Under the pieces are notes generated by a model. The model had not been told where the DNA came from and did not search any database. It saw only the letters and a program-made list of their open reading frames with translations. From CAJQQY01 sp964352225 (lineage in GTDB: Bacteria; Bacteroidota; Bacteroidia; Chitinophagales; Saprospiraceae), in assembly GCA_964352225.1 (NCBI GenBank), contig CAYGRM010000138.1:1-15270 (forward strand): a stretch of DNA of 15,270 bases. Direction: 5' to 3'. This document shows, in pieces, positions 1 to 7,197 of the stretch. The position numbers and the translations under genes were made by a program. Position 1 is the first letter of the stretch, and each line of letters opens with the position of its first letter.

Positions 1-267
1 ACTTATTAGAAACTAGGAATATTTCTTTTGTTCAATTTTTAAGGTTTTTTATTAATAAAATAAGCCTTGAAACTCTAATTTTGATTTATTCTAAATAAAA
101 CAAACAATCTACTCAAGAGTGAACATCTGTTGGGAAAATCCCTTTAATTGAATAGATTTGCTAACTTTTCATAAAATCGATATTATTTATTTTTTTTATG
201 TAAAAAACGAAGAACTATTTGACCCTTTTTGTAATTCTTGGGCAAAACCTTTAAAAAAAAATTTTAT

Positions 268-951
268 ATGAGTTGGCTAACCAATTTTCTACTTTCTTCC
301 ATCGGGCGAAAACTAATTATGAGCTTGACGGGAATCTTTTTGATTCTATTTTTGACCGTTCACTTGATTGGTAATTTACAATTACTCGCAGGCGATGGTG
401 GTGAAAAATTTAATCTTTATGCAGAATTCATGGGACATAATCCTTTGATTCAAACTGTTTCTATTGGAAATTTCTTTTTTATCATTCTTCATGCATTCAT
501 TGGAATATTACTTTATTTCCAAAATAAGGCTGCACGAGGTAATTCTCGATATGCTGTTCAGAGCACAACCACATCTAGCTACTCTAGTCGAAACATGGCT
601 TGGTTTGGTACTGTTATTTTGGTTTTCATTTTGATCCACCTTGCGCAATTCTGGTTCAGAGTGAAATTTGGCTTCGCTGAGAATATTACTTATGCAAGTG
701 GGGAAGTTAAAGATGTTTACGTTTTAGTAGCTGCTACTTTTAGTAGTTTACCTTTTGTGATTTTTTATATAGCATGTATGGCCGTTATTGCTTTGCACTT
801 ACACCATGGATTCCAAAGTGCTTTTCAAACCCTAGGTTTGAACCATAAAAAATATACACCATTGATCAAAGGTTTAGGTACAGCTTATTCAATTTTAATT
901 CCATTGGGGTTTGCAGCTATCCCAATCGTATTTTATCTGACTAAAGCATAA
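268..951 (+). CDS. sdhC: Succinate dehydrogenase cytochrome b subunit (SdhC, diheme b558 type)
   Basis: Membrane anchor of succinate dehydrogenase (complex II). It carries heme b and passes electrons between the iron-sulfur subunit and quinone. The ATG at 268 is chosen, giving 227 aa. An in-frame TTG at 238 would add a lysine-rich leader that does not look like this family, whereas MSWLTNFLLSSIGRKLIM is the usual Bacteroidota opening. Five hydrophobic segments are visible, at about residues 16-38, 64-84, 110-130, 151-178 and 198-225. Histidines H32, H75, H124 and H177 (with H179/H180 nearby) sit in helices 1-4, as expected for axial ligands of two hemes in the single-polypeptide anchor of the Bacillus/Wolinella type. 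No sdhD is present, as is normal for this type. It is the first gene of the operon, 61 nt before sdhA. Confidence 0.95.
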   Translation: MSWLTNFLLSSIGRKLIMSLTGIFLILFLTVHLIGNLQLLAGDGGEKFNLYAEFMGHNPLIQTVSIGNFFFIILHAFIGILLYFQNKAARGNSRYAVQSTTTSSYSSRNMAWFGTVILVFILIHLAQFWFRVKFGFAENITYASGEVKDVYVLVAATFSSLPFVIFYIACMAVIALHLHHGFQSAFQTLGLNHKKYTPLIKGLGTAYSILIPLGFAAIPIVFYLTKA

Positions 952-1012
952 GTTGATTTTTTCAAAAAAAGAATCAAAAAAAATTAATTAAAAATTTTAT
1001 CAAAAAAAAAAT

Positions 1013-3007
1013 ATGGAACTTAAATCAAATATACCTGAAGGGGATATCGCAACTAAGTGGGAAAATTATCGCGGAACGATGGAATTAGTAGCGCCTAATA
1101 ATAAACGAAGACTTGAAATTATTGTCGTAGGAACCGGTTTAGCTGGAGCTTCAGCTGCTGCAACATTCGGAGAGTTGGGATATAATGTGAAGTGTTTCAC
1201 TTTCCACGATAGTCCTCGTCGAGCACACAGTATTGCTGCCCAAGGTGGAATCAATGCTGCTAAAAATTATCAAAACGACGGTGACTCAGTTTATCGATTA
1301 TTTTATGATACAGTCAAAGGTGGTGATTACCGAAGCCGTGAGGCAAACGTTCACCGATTGGCTGAAGTAAGTCGAAATATTATTGATCAATGTGTCGCAC
1401 AAGGTGTTCCTTTCGCAAGAGAATATGGAGGACTTTTGGCCAATCGATCATTTGGTGGAGTTCAAGTGTCTAGAACTTTTTACGCAAGAGGTCAAACTGG
1501 ACAACAACTTTTATTAGGTGCTTACCAAGCATTGTCACGTCAAATTTCTTTAGGAAATGTGGACATGTACAATAGACATGAGATGTTAGATTTGGTAAAG
1601 ATAGATGGCAAGGCACGAGGAATTATTGCTCGTAATTTGTTGACTGGAAAAACCGAAAGATTCGCCGCTCATTGTGTTGTAATAGCCACAGGAGGTTACG
1701 GAAACGTTTTCTACCTTTCTACCAATGCTATGGGTTGTAATGTAACTGCTGCATGGCGATCTGTAAAAAGAGGAGCTTTGATGGCAAATCCTTGCTACAC
1801 TCAAATTCACCCAACTTGTATTCCTGTATCTGGAGAGTACCAATCAAAGTTAACTTTGATGTCTGAGTCGTTAAGAAATGATGGTCGAGTTTGGGTACCA
1901 AACAAAGTGGAAGATGCTCAAGCTATTCAGCGAGGTGAAAAAACTGCTTTAGATATTCCTGAGGCAGATCGAGATTACTACTTAGAAAGACGTTATCCTG
2001 CGTTCGGAAACTTAGTACCTCGTGATGTTGCCTCACGTGCGGCTAAAGTTGCTTGTGACGAAGGAAAAGGGGTAAGTAAAACGGGGCTAGCTGTTTATTT
2101 AGATTTTGCAGCAGCAATAGAACGCTATGGAAAATCCGCTGCTCACTCACAAGGAATCCACAACCCAAATGCTGATAAAATCACAGAACTAGGAGAAGCA
2201 GTTATCCAAGAAAAATATGGTAACCTTTTCCAAATGTATGAAAAAATCACCGCAGAAAATCCATATAAAACACCAATGAAAATTTTCCCTGCAGTTCACT
2301 ATACTATGGGAGGTATCTGGGTAGATTATAATTTGGAGACTAATGTTCCAGGATTATTTGCTTTGGGCGAAGCGAACTTCTCAGATCACGGAGCAAACAG
2401 ATTAGGAGCGTCAGCGTTGATGCAAGGATTGGCTGATGGATACTTCGTGATTCCATATACAGTTGGACCATTTTTATCAAAAGAAATTCGAACACCTAAT
2501 ATTGATCCAAATAGTCCTGAATTTTTAGCTGCAGAAAAAGAGACGAATGAAAAGTTGGAACGTTTAATTAAAATTCAAGGTAATCAATCTGTGGAAAGTT
2601 TCCACCGTCGCCTTGGAAAAATTGTATGGGAATATTGTGGGATGTCTCGAAATGCAGAAGGCTTGAAAAAAGGTCGTCAAATGATTCGCGACTTACGAGC
2701 TGAGTTTTATAATGATGTTTTTGTTCCGGGTGAAGTGAACGAATTTAATCCAGAGTTGGAAAAAGCAAGTCGAGTGGCTGACTTTTTAGAACTAGGAGAA
2801 GTAATGATGTTGGATGCTTTAGACCGAAATGAAAGTTGTGGTGGTCACTTCCGAGAAGAGTATGCTACTCCAGAAGGAGAGGCAAAACGTAACGATGAAG
2901 ATTACGCTTACGTTGCAGCTTGGGAATGGGATGAGGTGGAACCTAAAGTTCACAAGGAGCATTTAGAATTCAAAGACATTGAATTAAAAACTAGATCATA
3001 TAAATAA
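1013..3007 (+). CDS. sdhA: Succinate dehydrogenase flavoprotein subunit (SdhA)
   Basis: Catalytic flavoprotein that oxidises succinate to fumarate (or the reverse) on the cytoplasmic face of complex II. The 664 aa length is normal for the Bacteroidota/epsilon-type enzyme. An N-terminal FAD-binding motif VVGTGLAGASAA lies at about residues 38-50. It is followed by AHSIAAQGGINA, in which H72 is the expected covalent FAD attachment site. Active-site signatures follow: QIHPTCIP near 260, the LVPRDVASRA arginine region near 330, and the C-terminal FAD motif HGANRLGASALMQGL near 460. The ATG at 1013 follows a run of adenines with no Shine-Dalgarno sequence. Arginine is often encoded by CGA or CGT rather than only AGA. 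Succinate dehydrogenase and fumarate reductase cannot be told apart from sequence alone; SDH is the more likely role. Confidence 0.97.
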   Translation: MELKSNIPEGDIATKWENYRGTMELVAPNNKRRLEIIVVGTGLAGASAAATFGELGYNVKCFTFHDSPRRAHSIAAQGGINAAKNYQNDGDSVYRLFYDTVKGGDYRSREANVHRLAEVSRNIIDQCVAQGVPFAREYGGLLANRSFGGVQVSRTFYARGQTGQQLLLGAYQALSRQISLGNVDMYNRHEMLDLVKIDGKARGIIARNLLTGKTERFAAHCVVIATGGYGNVFYLSTNAMGCNVTAAWRSVKRGALMANPCYTQIHPTCIPVSGEYQSKLTLMSESLRNDGRVWVPNKVEDAQAIQRGEKTALDIPEADRDYYLERRYPAFGNLVPRDVASRAAKVACDEGKGVSKTGLAVYLDFAAAIERYGKSAAHSQGIHNPNADKITELGEAVIQEKYGNLFQMYEKITAENPYKTPMKIFPAVHYTMGGIWVDYNLETNVPGLFALGEANFSDHGANRLGASALMQGLADGYFVIPYTVGPFLSKEIRTPNIDPNSPEFLAAEKETNEKLERLIKIQGNQSVESFHRRLGKIVWEYCGMSRNAEGLKKGRQMIRDLRAEFYNDVFVPGEVNEFNPELEKASRVADFLELGEVMMLDALDRNESCGGHFREEYATPEGEAKRNDEDYAYVAAWEWDEVEPKVHKEHLEFKDIELKTRSYK

Positions 3008-3053
3008 TTGTGATCCGTTAACCCCTTGTTTTTATTTTTTATTAAAAAAAACT

Positions 3054-3093
3054 AACGAATTGATTTTTTCTAACAAAGCATTTACAATTCGTT
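3054..3093 (+). repeat. Inverted repeat in the sdhA-sdhB gap
   Basis: AACGAATTG (3054-3062) and CAATTCGTT (3085-3093) are perfect 9-nt inverse complements separated by 22 nt, ending 16 nt before the sdhB start. In the mRNA they would form a hairpin between the two cistrons. It could be a stability or processing element, or a weak regulator of sdhB translation. There is no T-run, so it is not a terminator. A 9-nt repeat at this spacing can also arise by chance in AT-rich DNA. Confidence 0.4.
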
Positions 3094-3109
3094 TTAAAAT
3101 AAATTTTAT

Positions 3110-3862
3110 ATGAAAATTCATTTAAAAGTTTGGAGACAAAGAAACGCAGAATCAAAAGGTTACCTCGAAGAGCATCAAGTAGAAGCAGATGAGCATATGT
3201 CATTTTTGGAAATGATGGATGTGCTTAATGAAGAACTGGTGTCTAAAAAGGAAACTCCTGTTGCCTTCGAACATGATTGTCGAGAAGGAATTTGTGGATC
3301 ATGTAATATGGTTATCAATGGTCGTCCTCATGGACCTCAGCAAGGAACTACAACATGCCAATTGCATATGCGATCTTTCAAAGATGGTGATACAATTGTC
3401 GTAGAACCTTGGCGAGCAAAAGCATTTCCAGTAATTAAGGATTTAGTAGTTGATCGCTCTTCTTTTGATCGAATCATTCAAGCAGGAGGATATATTTCTG
3501 TAAATACTGGTCAAGCTCAAGATGGAAATGCTATTCCAATTGAAAAAGAAAGAGCCTCTTTTGCGATGAATGCAGCGGAGTGTATCGGTTGTGGAGCTTG
3601 TGTGGCAGCCTGTCCGAATGCAAGTGCCATGTTGTTTACTTCTGCAAAAGTAGCCCATTTAGGTACGATGCCTCAAGGTGAAGTAGAGCAATCGACTCGT
3701 GTTCAATCAATGGTAAAACAAATGGACTTAGAAGGATTTGGAATGTGTTCTAATACTGGAGCATGTGAAGCAGAATGTCCAAAGGAAATTTCAATCGCAA
3801 ATATTGCTTTGATGAATCGACAGTATATTGGTTCTGTTTTAGGTTCTGAAAAAAGTGTGTAA
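3110..3862 (+). CDS. sdhB: Succinate dehydrogenase iron-sulfur subunit (SdhB)
   Basis: Electron-transfer subunit that links the SdhA flavin to the heme and quinone sites of SdhC. It has 250 aa. The plant-type [2Fe-2S] domain has cysteines C57, C62 and C65 in CREGICGSC plus C83. The C-terminal ferredoxin-like domain has C158, C161, C164 and C168 (CIGCGACVAACP), then C213, C219 and C223 (CSNTGACEAECP), which supply the [4Fe-4S] and [3Fe-4S] clusters. All expected ligands are present. The gene starts 102 nt after sdhA, with an inverted repeat in the gap, and is the last gene of the operon, ending just before a strong terminator. The ATG sits directly behind AAATTTTAT, as for sdhC. Confidence 0.96.
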   Translation: MKIHLKVWRQRNAESKGYLEEHQVEADEHMSFLEMMDVLNEELVSKKETPVAFEHDCREGICGSCNMVINGRPHGPQQGTTTCQLHMRSFKDGDTIVVEPWRAKAFPVIKDLVVDRSSFDRIIQAGGYISVNTGQAQDGNAIPIEKERASFAMNAAECIGCGACVAACPNASAMLFTSAKVAHLGTMPQGEVEQSTRVQSMVKQMDLEGFGMCSNTGACEAECPKEISIANIALMNRQYIGSVLGSEKSV

Positions 3863-3874
3863 AACAAACCCCTG

Positions 3875-3888
3875 TCCCCTAAAGGGGA
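3875..3888. repeat. Small G/C hairpin after sdhB
   Basis: TCCCC-TAAA-GGGGA forms a 5-bp GC-rich hairpin 12 nt after the sdhB stop, ahead of the main terminator. It may protect the 3' end of the operon mRNA. Short hairpins of this kind occur between genes in Bacteroidota. There is no T-tract. Confidence 0.4.
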
Positions 3889-3896
3889 ACGATATC

Positions 3897-3933
3897 AAAA
3901 AGCGCATCAAATTTATTTTTGATGCGCTTTTTT
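3897..3933. terminator. Bidirectional intrinsic terminator between sdhB and the convergent gene
   Basis: A 15-bp perfect stem, AAAAAGCGCATCAAA (3897-3911) with TTTGATGCGCTTTTT (3918-3932), encloses a 6-nt loop. On the plus strand the stem runs into a T6 tract, and the A-run on the left arm gives a T-run for the opposite strand. It ends the sdhCAB transcript and also the minus-strand gene, whose stop codon overlaps the right arm. Confidence 0.92.
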
Positions 3934-4459
3934 ATTGAGAGCTAGCTAGTGTTCCTGAAAGCTCTCGTTTTAAAAATACTTTTGACTTTGGTACAAATGG
4001 CGAACTACTATAACTTCCATTTCTTCTCCAACAGAAATCTCCATAAAATATATTCCCCCAACCTTGAATTTTGAAACTAAGGTTTCTTTCGACAATTAAA
4101 ATCTGATTCTCAGTTTTCTTAACCTTATTCTTGTCTAAATTATCTTTTGAAAAATCAATTTCAATTTTTGCACTTTGAATAATCGAGGTTGGAAGTTTTT
4201 TTATTTTATAATTTTCTCCTTTGTAATTTAAAGTTATGATGGTATTACTATCTAAATTATGATAATCCGTGTCAAAAGAAAATTTGTTTTGATTTGACCA
4301 ATAGGGTATCATCTCATAATATTTCCCTTCGAAATAAATCTCATAGTCTAAAGTTTCAATTCCTTCGTCCATTACCTTTATTTTAAAAAAATAAAGACTT
4401 GCAAAAGCATTGTTATAAAAACTGAAGAAGAATATTGAGTAGAGGATTATCTTTTTCAT
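3932..4459 (-). CDS. Small secreted protein of unknown function
   Basis: I do not recognise a family. The 175 aa product begins with a clear Sec signal peptide, MKK followed by hydrophobic IILYSIFFFSF and a likely cleavage after NNAFA near residue 20, so it is probably periplasmic or surface-exposed. It has no lipobox cysteine. The mature part is rich in Tyr, Lys, Asn and Ile and in alternating polar/hydrophobic stretches that suggest beta structure. A single cysteine lies near the C-terminus in GDFCWRRNGSY, and the tail is serine-rich. It sits alone between two terminators, with its own candidate promoter about 20 nt upstream. AT content is high like its surroundings. It is real rather than a shadow: good start context, signal peptide, promoter and terminator. 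Confidence 0.7.
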   Translation of the reverse strand: MKKIILYSIFFFSFYNNAFASLYFFKIKVMDEGIETLDYEIYFEGKYYEMIPYWSNQNKFSFDTDYHNLDSNTIITLNYKGENYKIKKLPTSIIQSAKIEIDFSKDNLDKNKVKKTENQILIVERNLSFKIQGWGNIFYGDFCWRRNGSYSSSPFVPKSKVFLKRELSGTLASSQ

Positions 4460-4480
4460 CTAACTTATTTTTTATTAGAA

Positions 4481-4511
4481 TAAAAATACAAAAAGCATTT
4501 TCCAAAACAAA
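4481..4511 (-). promoter_or_regulatory. Candidate Bacteroidota sigma-A promoter for the small secreted protein
   Basis: On the minus strand a TTTG (-33 element; 4508-4511) is followed after exactly 19 nt by TATTTTTA (-7 element; 4481-4488). This matches the Bacteroidota consensus TTTG-N19-TAnnTTTG at all but the last base. The predicted start site leaves a leader of roughly 20 nt before the ATG at 4459. The local T-richness makes a chance match possible. Confidence 0.5.
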
Positions 4512-4539
4512 AAAGAGCCATCACTCATGCGACAGCTCT
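4508..4539 (-). terminator. Intrinsic terminator of the PAS histidine kinase gene
   Basis: Read on the minus strand, AGAGC-TG-TCGC-ATGA-GTGA-TG-GCTCT (4539 to 4514) forms a continuous 11-bp stem with a few G-U pairs and a 4-nt loop, followed by T6. It lies about 30 nt after the kinase stop codon. Its T-run overlaps the -33 element of the next gene. Confidence 0.85.
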
Positions 4540-4567
4540 CCTTTTATACTTTTCAAAAACAATATTA

Positions 4568-6928
4568 TTATATAATGTCTTTAAATTTTTGATTTATATT
4601 TTTTGAAATAGTAAAGTAAAAAGTACTCCCCTTCCCTTCTATTGATTCTACTCCTATTTTTCCAAAATGTTGTTCAACTACTTTTCTACAAAGTGATAAG
4701 CCAATTCCAGTTCCAACATATTGACTCATTTCATGTAGCCTTTCGAACAATTGGAAAATGCGTTTTTGATTTTTTTCAGCAATTCCAATTCCATTATCTT
4801 TTACCTTAAAAAGAAAATCGTCTTCTCGATCTTCAAAAGAAATTTCGATTTTTGGAATTACATTTTTCTCCACATATTTTAAGGCATTGGTGATTAGGTT
4901 TTGGAAAAGTTGCTTTAGCTTAATTCGATCTCCATCAATAATTGGTAATTTTTCAGGAATTATGATCACCGCACTCTGATAATCGATTGATGCTTTTAAC
5001 TCTTTTAAAACCTCGGTGACCATAAAGTCCACATTAATTGAACGGATATTCAGCTTAGTAGAATCCACTTTTGAAAAAGCACGCAAGTCTTGGATTAGGT
5101 GACGCATATTACTAGTCGAGCTAGTAATAAAATGCATGTACTCGTTTTGTGCAGATGTGGCATTTTCCTTTAGACTTTTTTGCAATAACTGGGTATAACT
5201 TTGAATAGTTCTCAATGGCGCTTGCATGTCATGAGAAGCAATAGCTGCAAAATTTTCTAACTGATTATTTGACTCGATGTATTTAGTTAATTCTGCATTT
5301 TTCAAATTCAACTCTCTTACATTATTTTTAATGATTTCCTCCTGTTCTTTCCGTTCCGTAATATCTTTTATGACAAACATAATCTGACAAGACGTAGCTT
5401 GAGGAAGCAAAAACGAAATCATTTCACAGGTTAATTGTTCTCCATTTTTTGCCGAAAAAACCCATTCCGTTTCATAGGTTCCTCGTTTTTTAGTTTTCTT
5501 CACGACTTGCTCAAAAGCTTGGCAAGACTTCATTCCGTTAGTTTGATATTCAGAAGAAAACTCTTCCAATGAGGTAGCAATGATAGTTCGAGTATCTGTC
5601 GAGAGATAAGTTGCTAATCTTAAATTGCAACGTAAAACTTTACTATTGTTACAATCAAAAATCATAATCCCATCAAAAGCATTATCAAACAAAGCATTAT
5701 TATTCCGCTCACTTTCGATAATTTTTCTTTGGGATTCCATCAAATCTGTAATATCTGTCACGTGAGTTAAAATGCCTGTCACGTCATTTTTTTTGTTGAG
5801 CAATGGCAGTTTGTCTACTTTTGACCAAGTCGTCTTACCTTCCTTATCGTTTACTGAAAAAGTAATTCCTAAGATAGGTTGTTTGGTTCTAACTATCTGC
5901 AGATCTTCTAAATGAGATTTCCGCGCAGCATCTTCAGGAACAAATTCAGCTAGATTTTTTCCCTCAATATCTTCAACTTTACTATTCAATGCTCGAGTCA
6001 TTGCTTCATTACATTTGACAAAATTATTTTCTAGATCCTTTAGTCCAAATTGCAACGGCATAGAATTCAAAATTTGCTCTTGCTCATAGTACAATTTCTC
6101 CCAATTGAGCCTGTTGTAATATTCTTCTGTAATATCTTTTATAAAAAAAATCAATCTAGCATCTGATTTTTTTGCAACTGAAACCGTTGTAATTTCTGCA
6201 ACAAAAGTACTCCCGTCAAATCTATGTGCTAAAAATACACAGCAGCAGCTTCCTTCTTTTTTTGCTTCTCTAATGATCCCTTTAAAAAAATTATCAATGG
6301 AAAGTTGGTTCAATGTACCATCACTTTGTGCATAGAATCTTCTCAAATTAGACTTTAAAAACTCGGCCTTACTCGACGCTCTAAACATTTCCAAAGCGAC
6401 CTTATTACATTCTACAAATTTTTTATCCTCAAAATCAAAATAAATAATGGACTCACAGGCATTATTAAAAATGGTTTCATATTTTTCGGTACTCTGCTTT
6501 AATATATTAGTACTCTCCAACTCTTGGGTAATTTCATGCAAAATGACAAACGCATCTCCAAGCTCTTCTCCTGTTGGAACAATATTGAATTGAACAAATA
6601 CGCTTTCTCCATTTTTTTTGACGAATTCTCCTGTTGAATAAATCACTTCTTTGTTGATCACCTTTCTCCGATGATCCGTTCCTATAAGTTCGTGAATATC
6701 AATATCAGGATAAAGAGATGAATGTCGTGGAATCAAATTAAACCGGTTCAAGCTTATTAATTCTTCTTTAGAATATCCTAATAGCTTAAGAACTGATTGA
6801 TTACCATCTTTAATGGTCTCGGTTTCATAATTATAAATCAAAACCGCATCAAACATATTTTGGAAAAGTGTAGAAAAAATAGCTGGAGAATAAGTCTTAC
6901 TTGTTAAAGTGGATTCGGTTAGGGACAT
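4568..6928 (-). CDS. Cytoplasmic multi-PAS sensor histidine kinase
   Basis: A 786 aa sensor kinase without signal peptide or membrane helices, so it should sense a cytoplasmic cue. Four PAS domains lie at about residues 12-137, 145-270, 282-395 and 405-527; three end in the typical KDIT/TDIT motif and the first in HEIT. A short helical linker (530-557) leads to the HisKA domain, with phospho-acceptor H566 in AIASHDMQAPLR. The HATPase_c domain follows: N box QNLITNALKY (N681), G1 box DNGIGIA (711-717), F box QLFERLH and G2 box GTGIGLSLCRKVV (739-751). All catalytic elements are intact. There is no receiver domain and no response regulator nearby, so it is an orphan. The SHDMQAPLR H-box resembles phytochrome-like and Bacteroidota PAS kinases. 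PAS2 contains three consecutive cysteines (228-230). The ligand is unknown. Confidence 0.93.
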   Translation of the reverse strand: MSLTESTLTSKTYSPAIFSTLFQNMFDAVLIYNYETETIKDGNQSVLKLLGYSKEELISLNRFNLIPRHSSLYPDIDIHELIGTDHRRKVINKEVIYSTGEFVKKNGESVFVQFNIVPTGEELGDAFVILHEITQELESTNILKQSTEKYETIFNNACESIIYFDFEDKKFVECNKVALEMFRASSKAEFLKSNLRRFYAQSDGTLNQLSIDNFFKGIIREAKKEGSCCCVFLAHRFDGSTFVAEITTVSVAKKSDARLIFFIKDITEEYYNRLNWEKLYYEQEQILNSMPLQFGLKDLENNFVKCNEAMTRALNSKVEDIEGKNLAEFVPEDAARKSHLEDLQIVRTKQPILGITFSVNDKEGKTTWSKVDKLPLLNKKNDVTGILTHVTDITDLMESQRKIIESERNNNALFDNAFDGIMIFDCNNSKVLRCNLRLATYLSTDTRTIIATSLEEFSSEYQTNGMKSCQAFEQVVKKTKKRGTYETEWVFSAKNGEQLTCEMISFLLPQATSCQIMFVIKDITERKEQEEIIKNNVRELNLKNAELTKYIESNNQLENFAAIASHDMQAPLRTIQSYTQLLQKSLKENATSAQNEYMHFITSSTSNMRHLIQDLRAFSKVDSTKLNIRSINVDFMVTEVLKELKASIDYQSAVIIIPEKLPIIDGDRIKLKQLFQNLITNALKYVEKNVIPKIEISFEDREDDFLFKVKDNGIGIAEKNQKRIFQLFERLHEMSQYVGTGIGLSLCRKVVEQHFGKIGVESIEGKGSTFYFTISKNINQKFKDII

Positions 6929-6969
6929 TTTTTTAGAAAAAATTTAGAAACGATTAAAAAATACCTGCC

Positions 6970-6985
6970 AGTAATGATGATTACT
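6970..6985. repeat. Inverted repeat upstream of the histidine kinase gene
   Basis: AGTAAT-gatg-ATTACT, a 6-nt inverted repeat about 40 nt before the kinase start. It could be an operator half-site pair. It is short and AT-rich, so chance is quite possible. I see no convincing TAnnTTTG promoter in the 209-nt leader. Confidence 0.25.
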
Positions 6986-7136
6986 TGATAGCTTAAAATG
7001 TAATAGCGGGTGTCGCCTCTAGTTATACCAAGATTCTGTATAAGTTAGTAATCTAATTATTTTCAAAAACTATTCCGTGTTAGTATATTATCAATGTTAA
7101 GTCTAGGATAATCCAAAACCATTGCAAATTTTCCAT

Positions 7137-7171
7137 AAAAAAAGAGCCATTCCAACTGGTAGAATGACTCT
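7137..7171 (-). terminator. Intrinsic terminator of htpG
   Basis: On the minus strand AGAGTCATTC (7171 to 7162) pairs with GAATGGCTCT (7152 to 7143), a 10-bp stem with one G-U pair and a 9-nt loop, followed by a T7 tract. It lies about 27 nt after the htpG stop and separates htpG from the kinase gene. Confidence 0.9.
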
Positions 7172-7197
7172 TCTTTTTAAATTATTTTCGTGAATTT

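Noticed and set aside
150..215. TTTG...TATTTATT as an sdhC promoter
   Set aside because: The spacing is 23 nt and the -7 element has two mismatches. In this AT-rich leader such matches are not informative.
238..267. TTG start for sdhC at 238, giving a 10-residue extension
   Set aside because: The extension is lysine-rich and AT-driven, lies in a typical A-rich leader, and the ATG at 268 gives the family's normal N-terminus.
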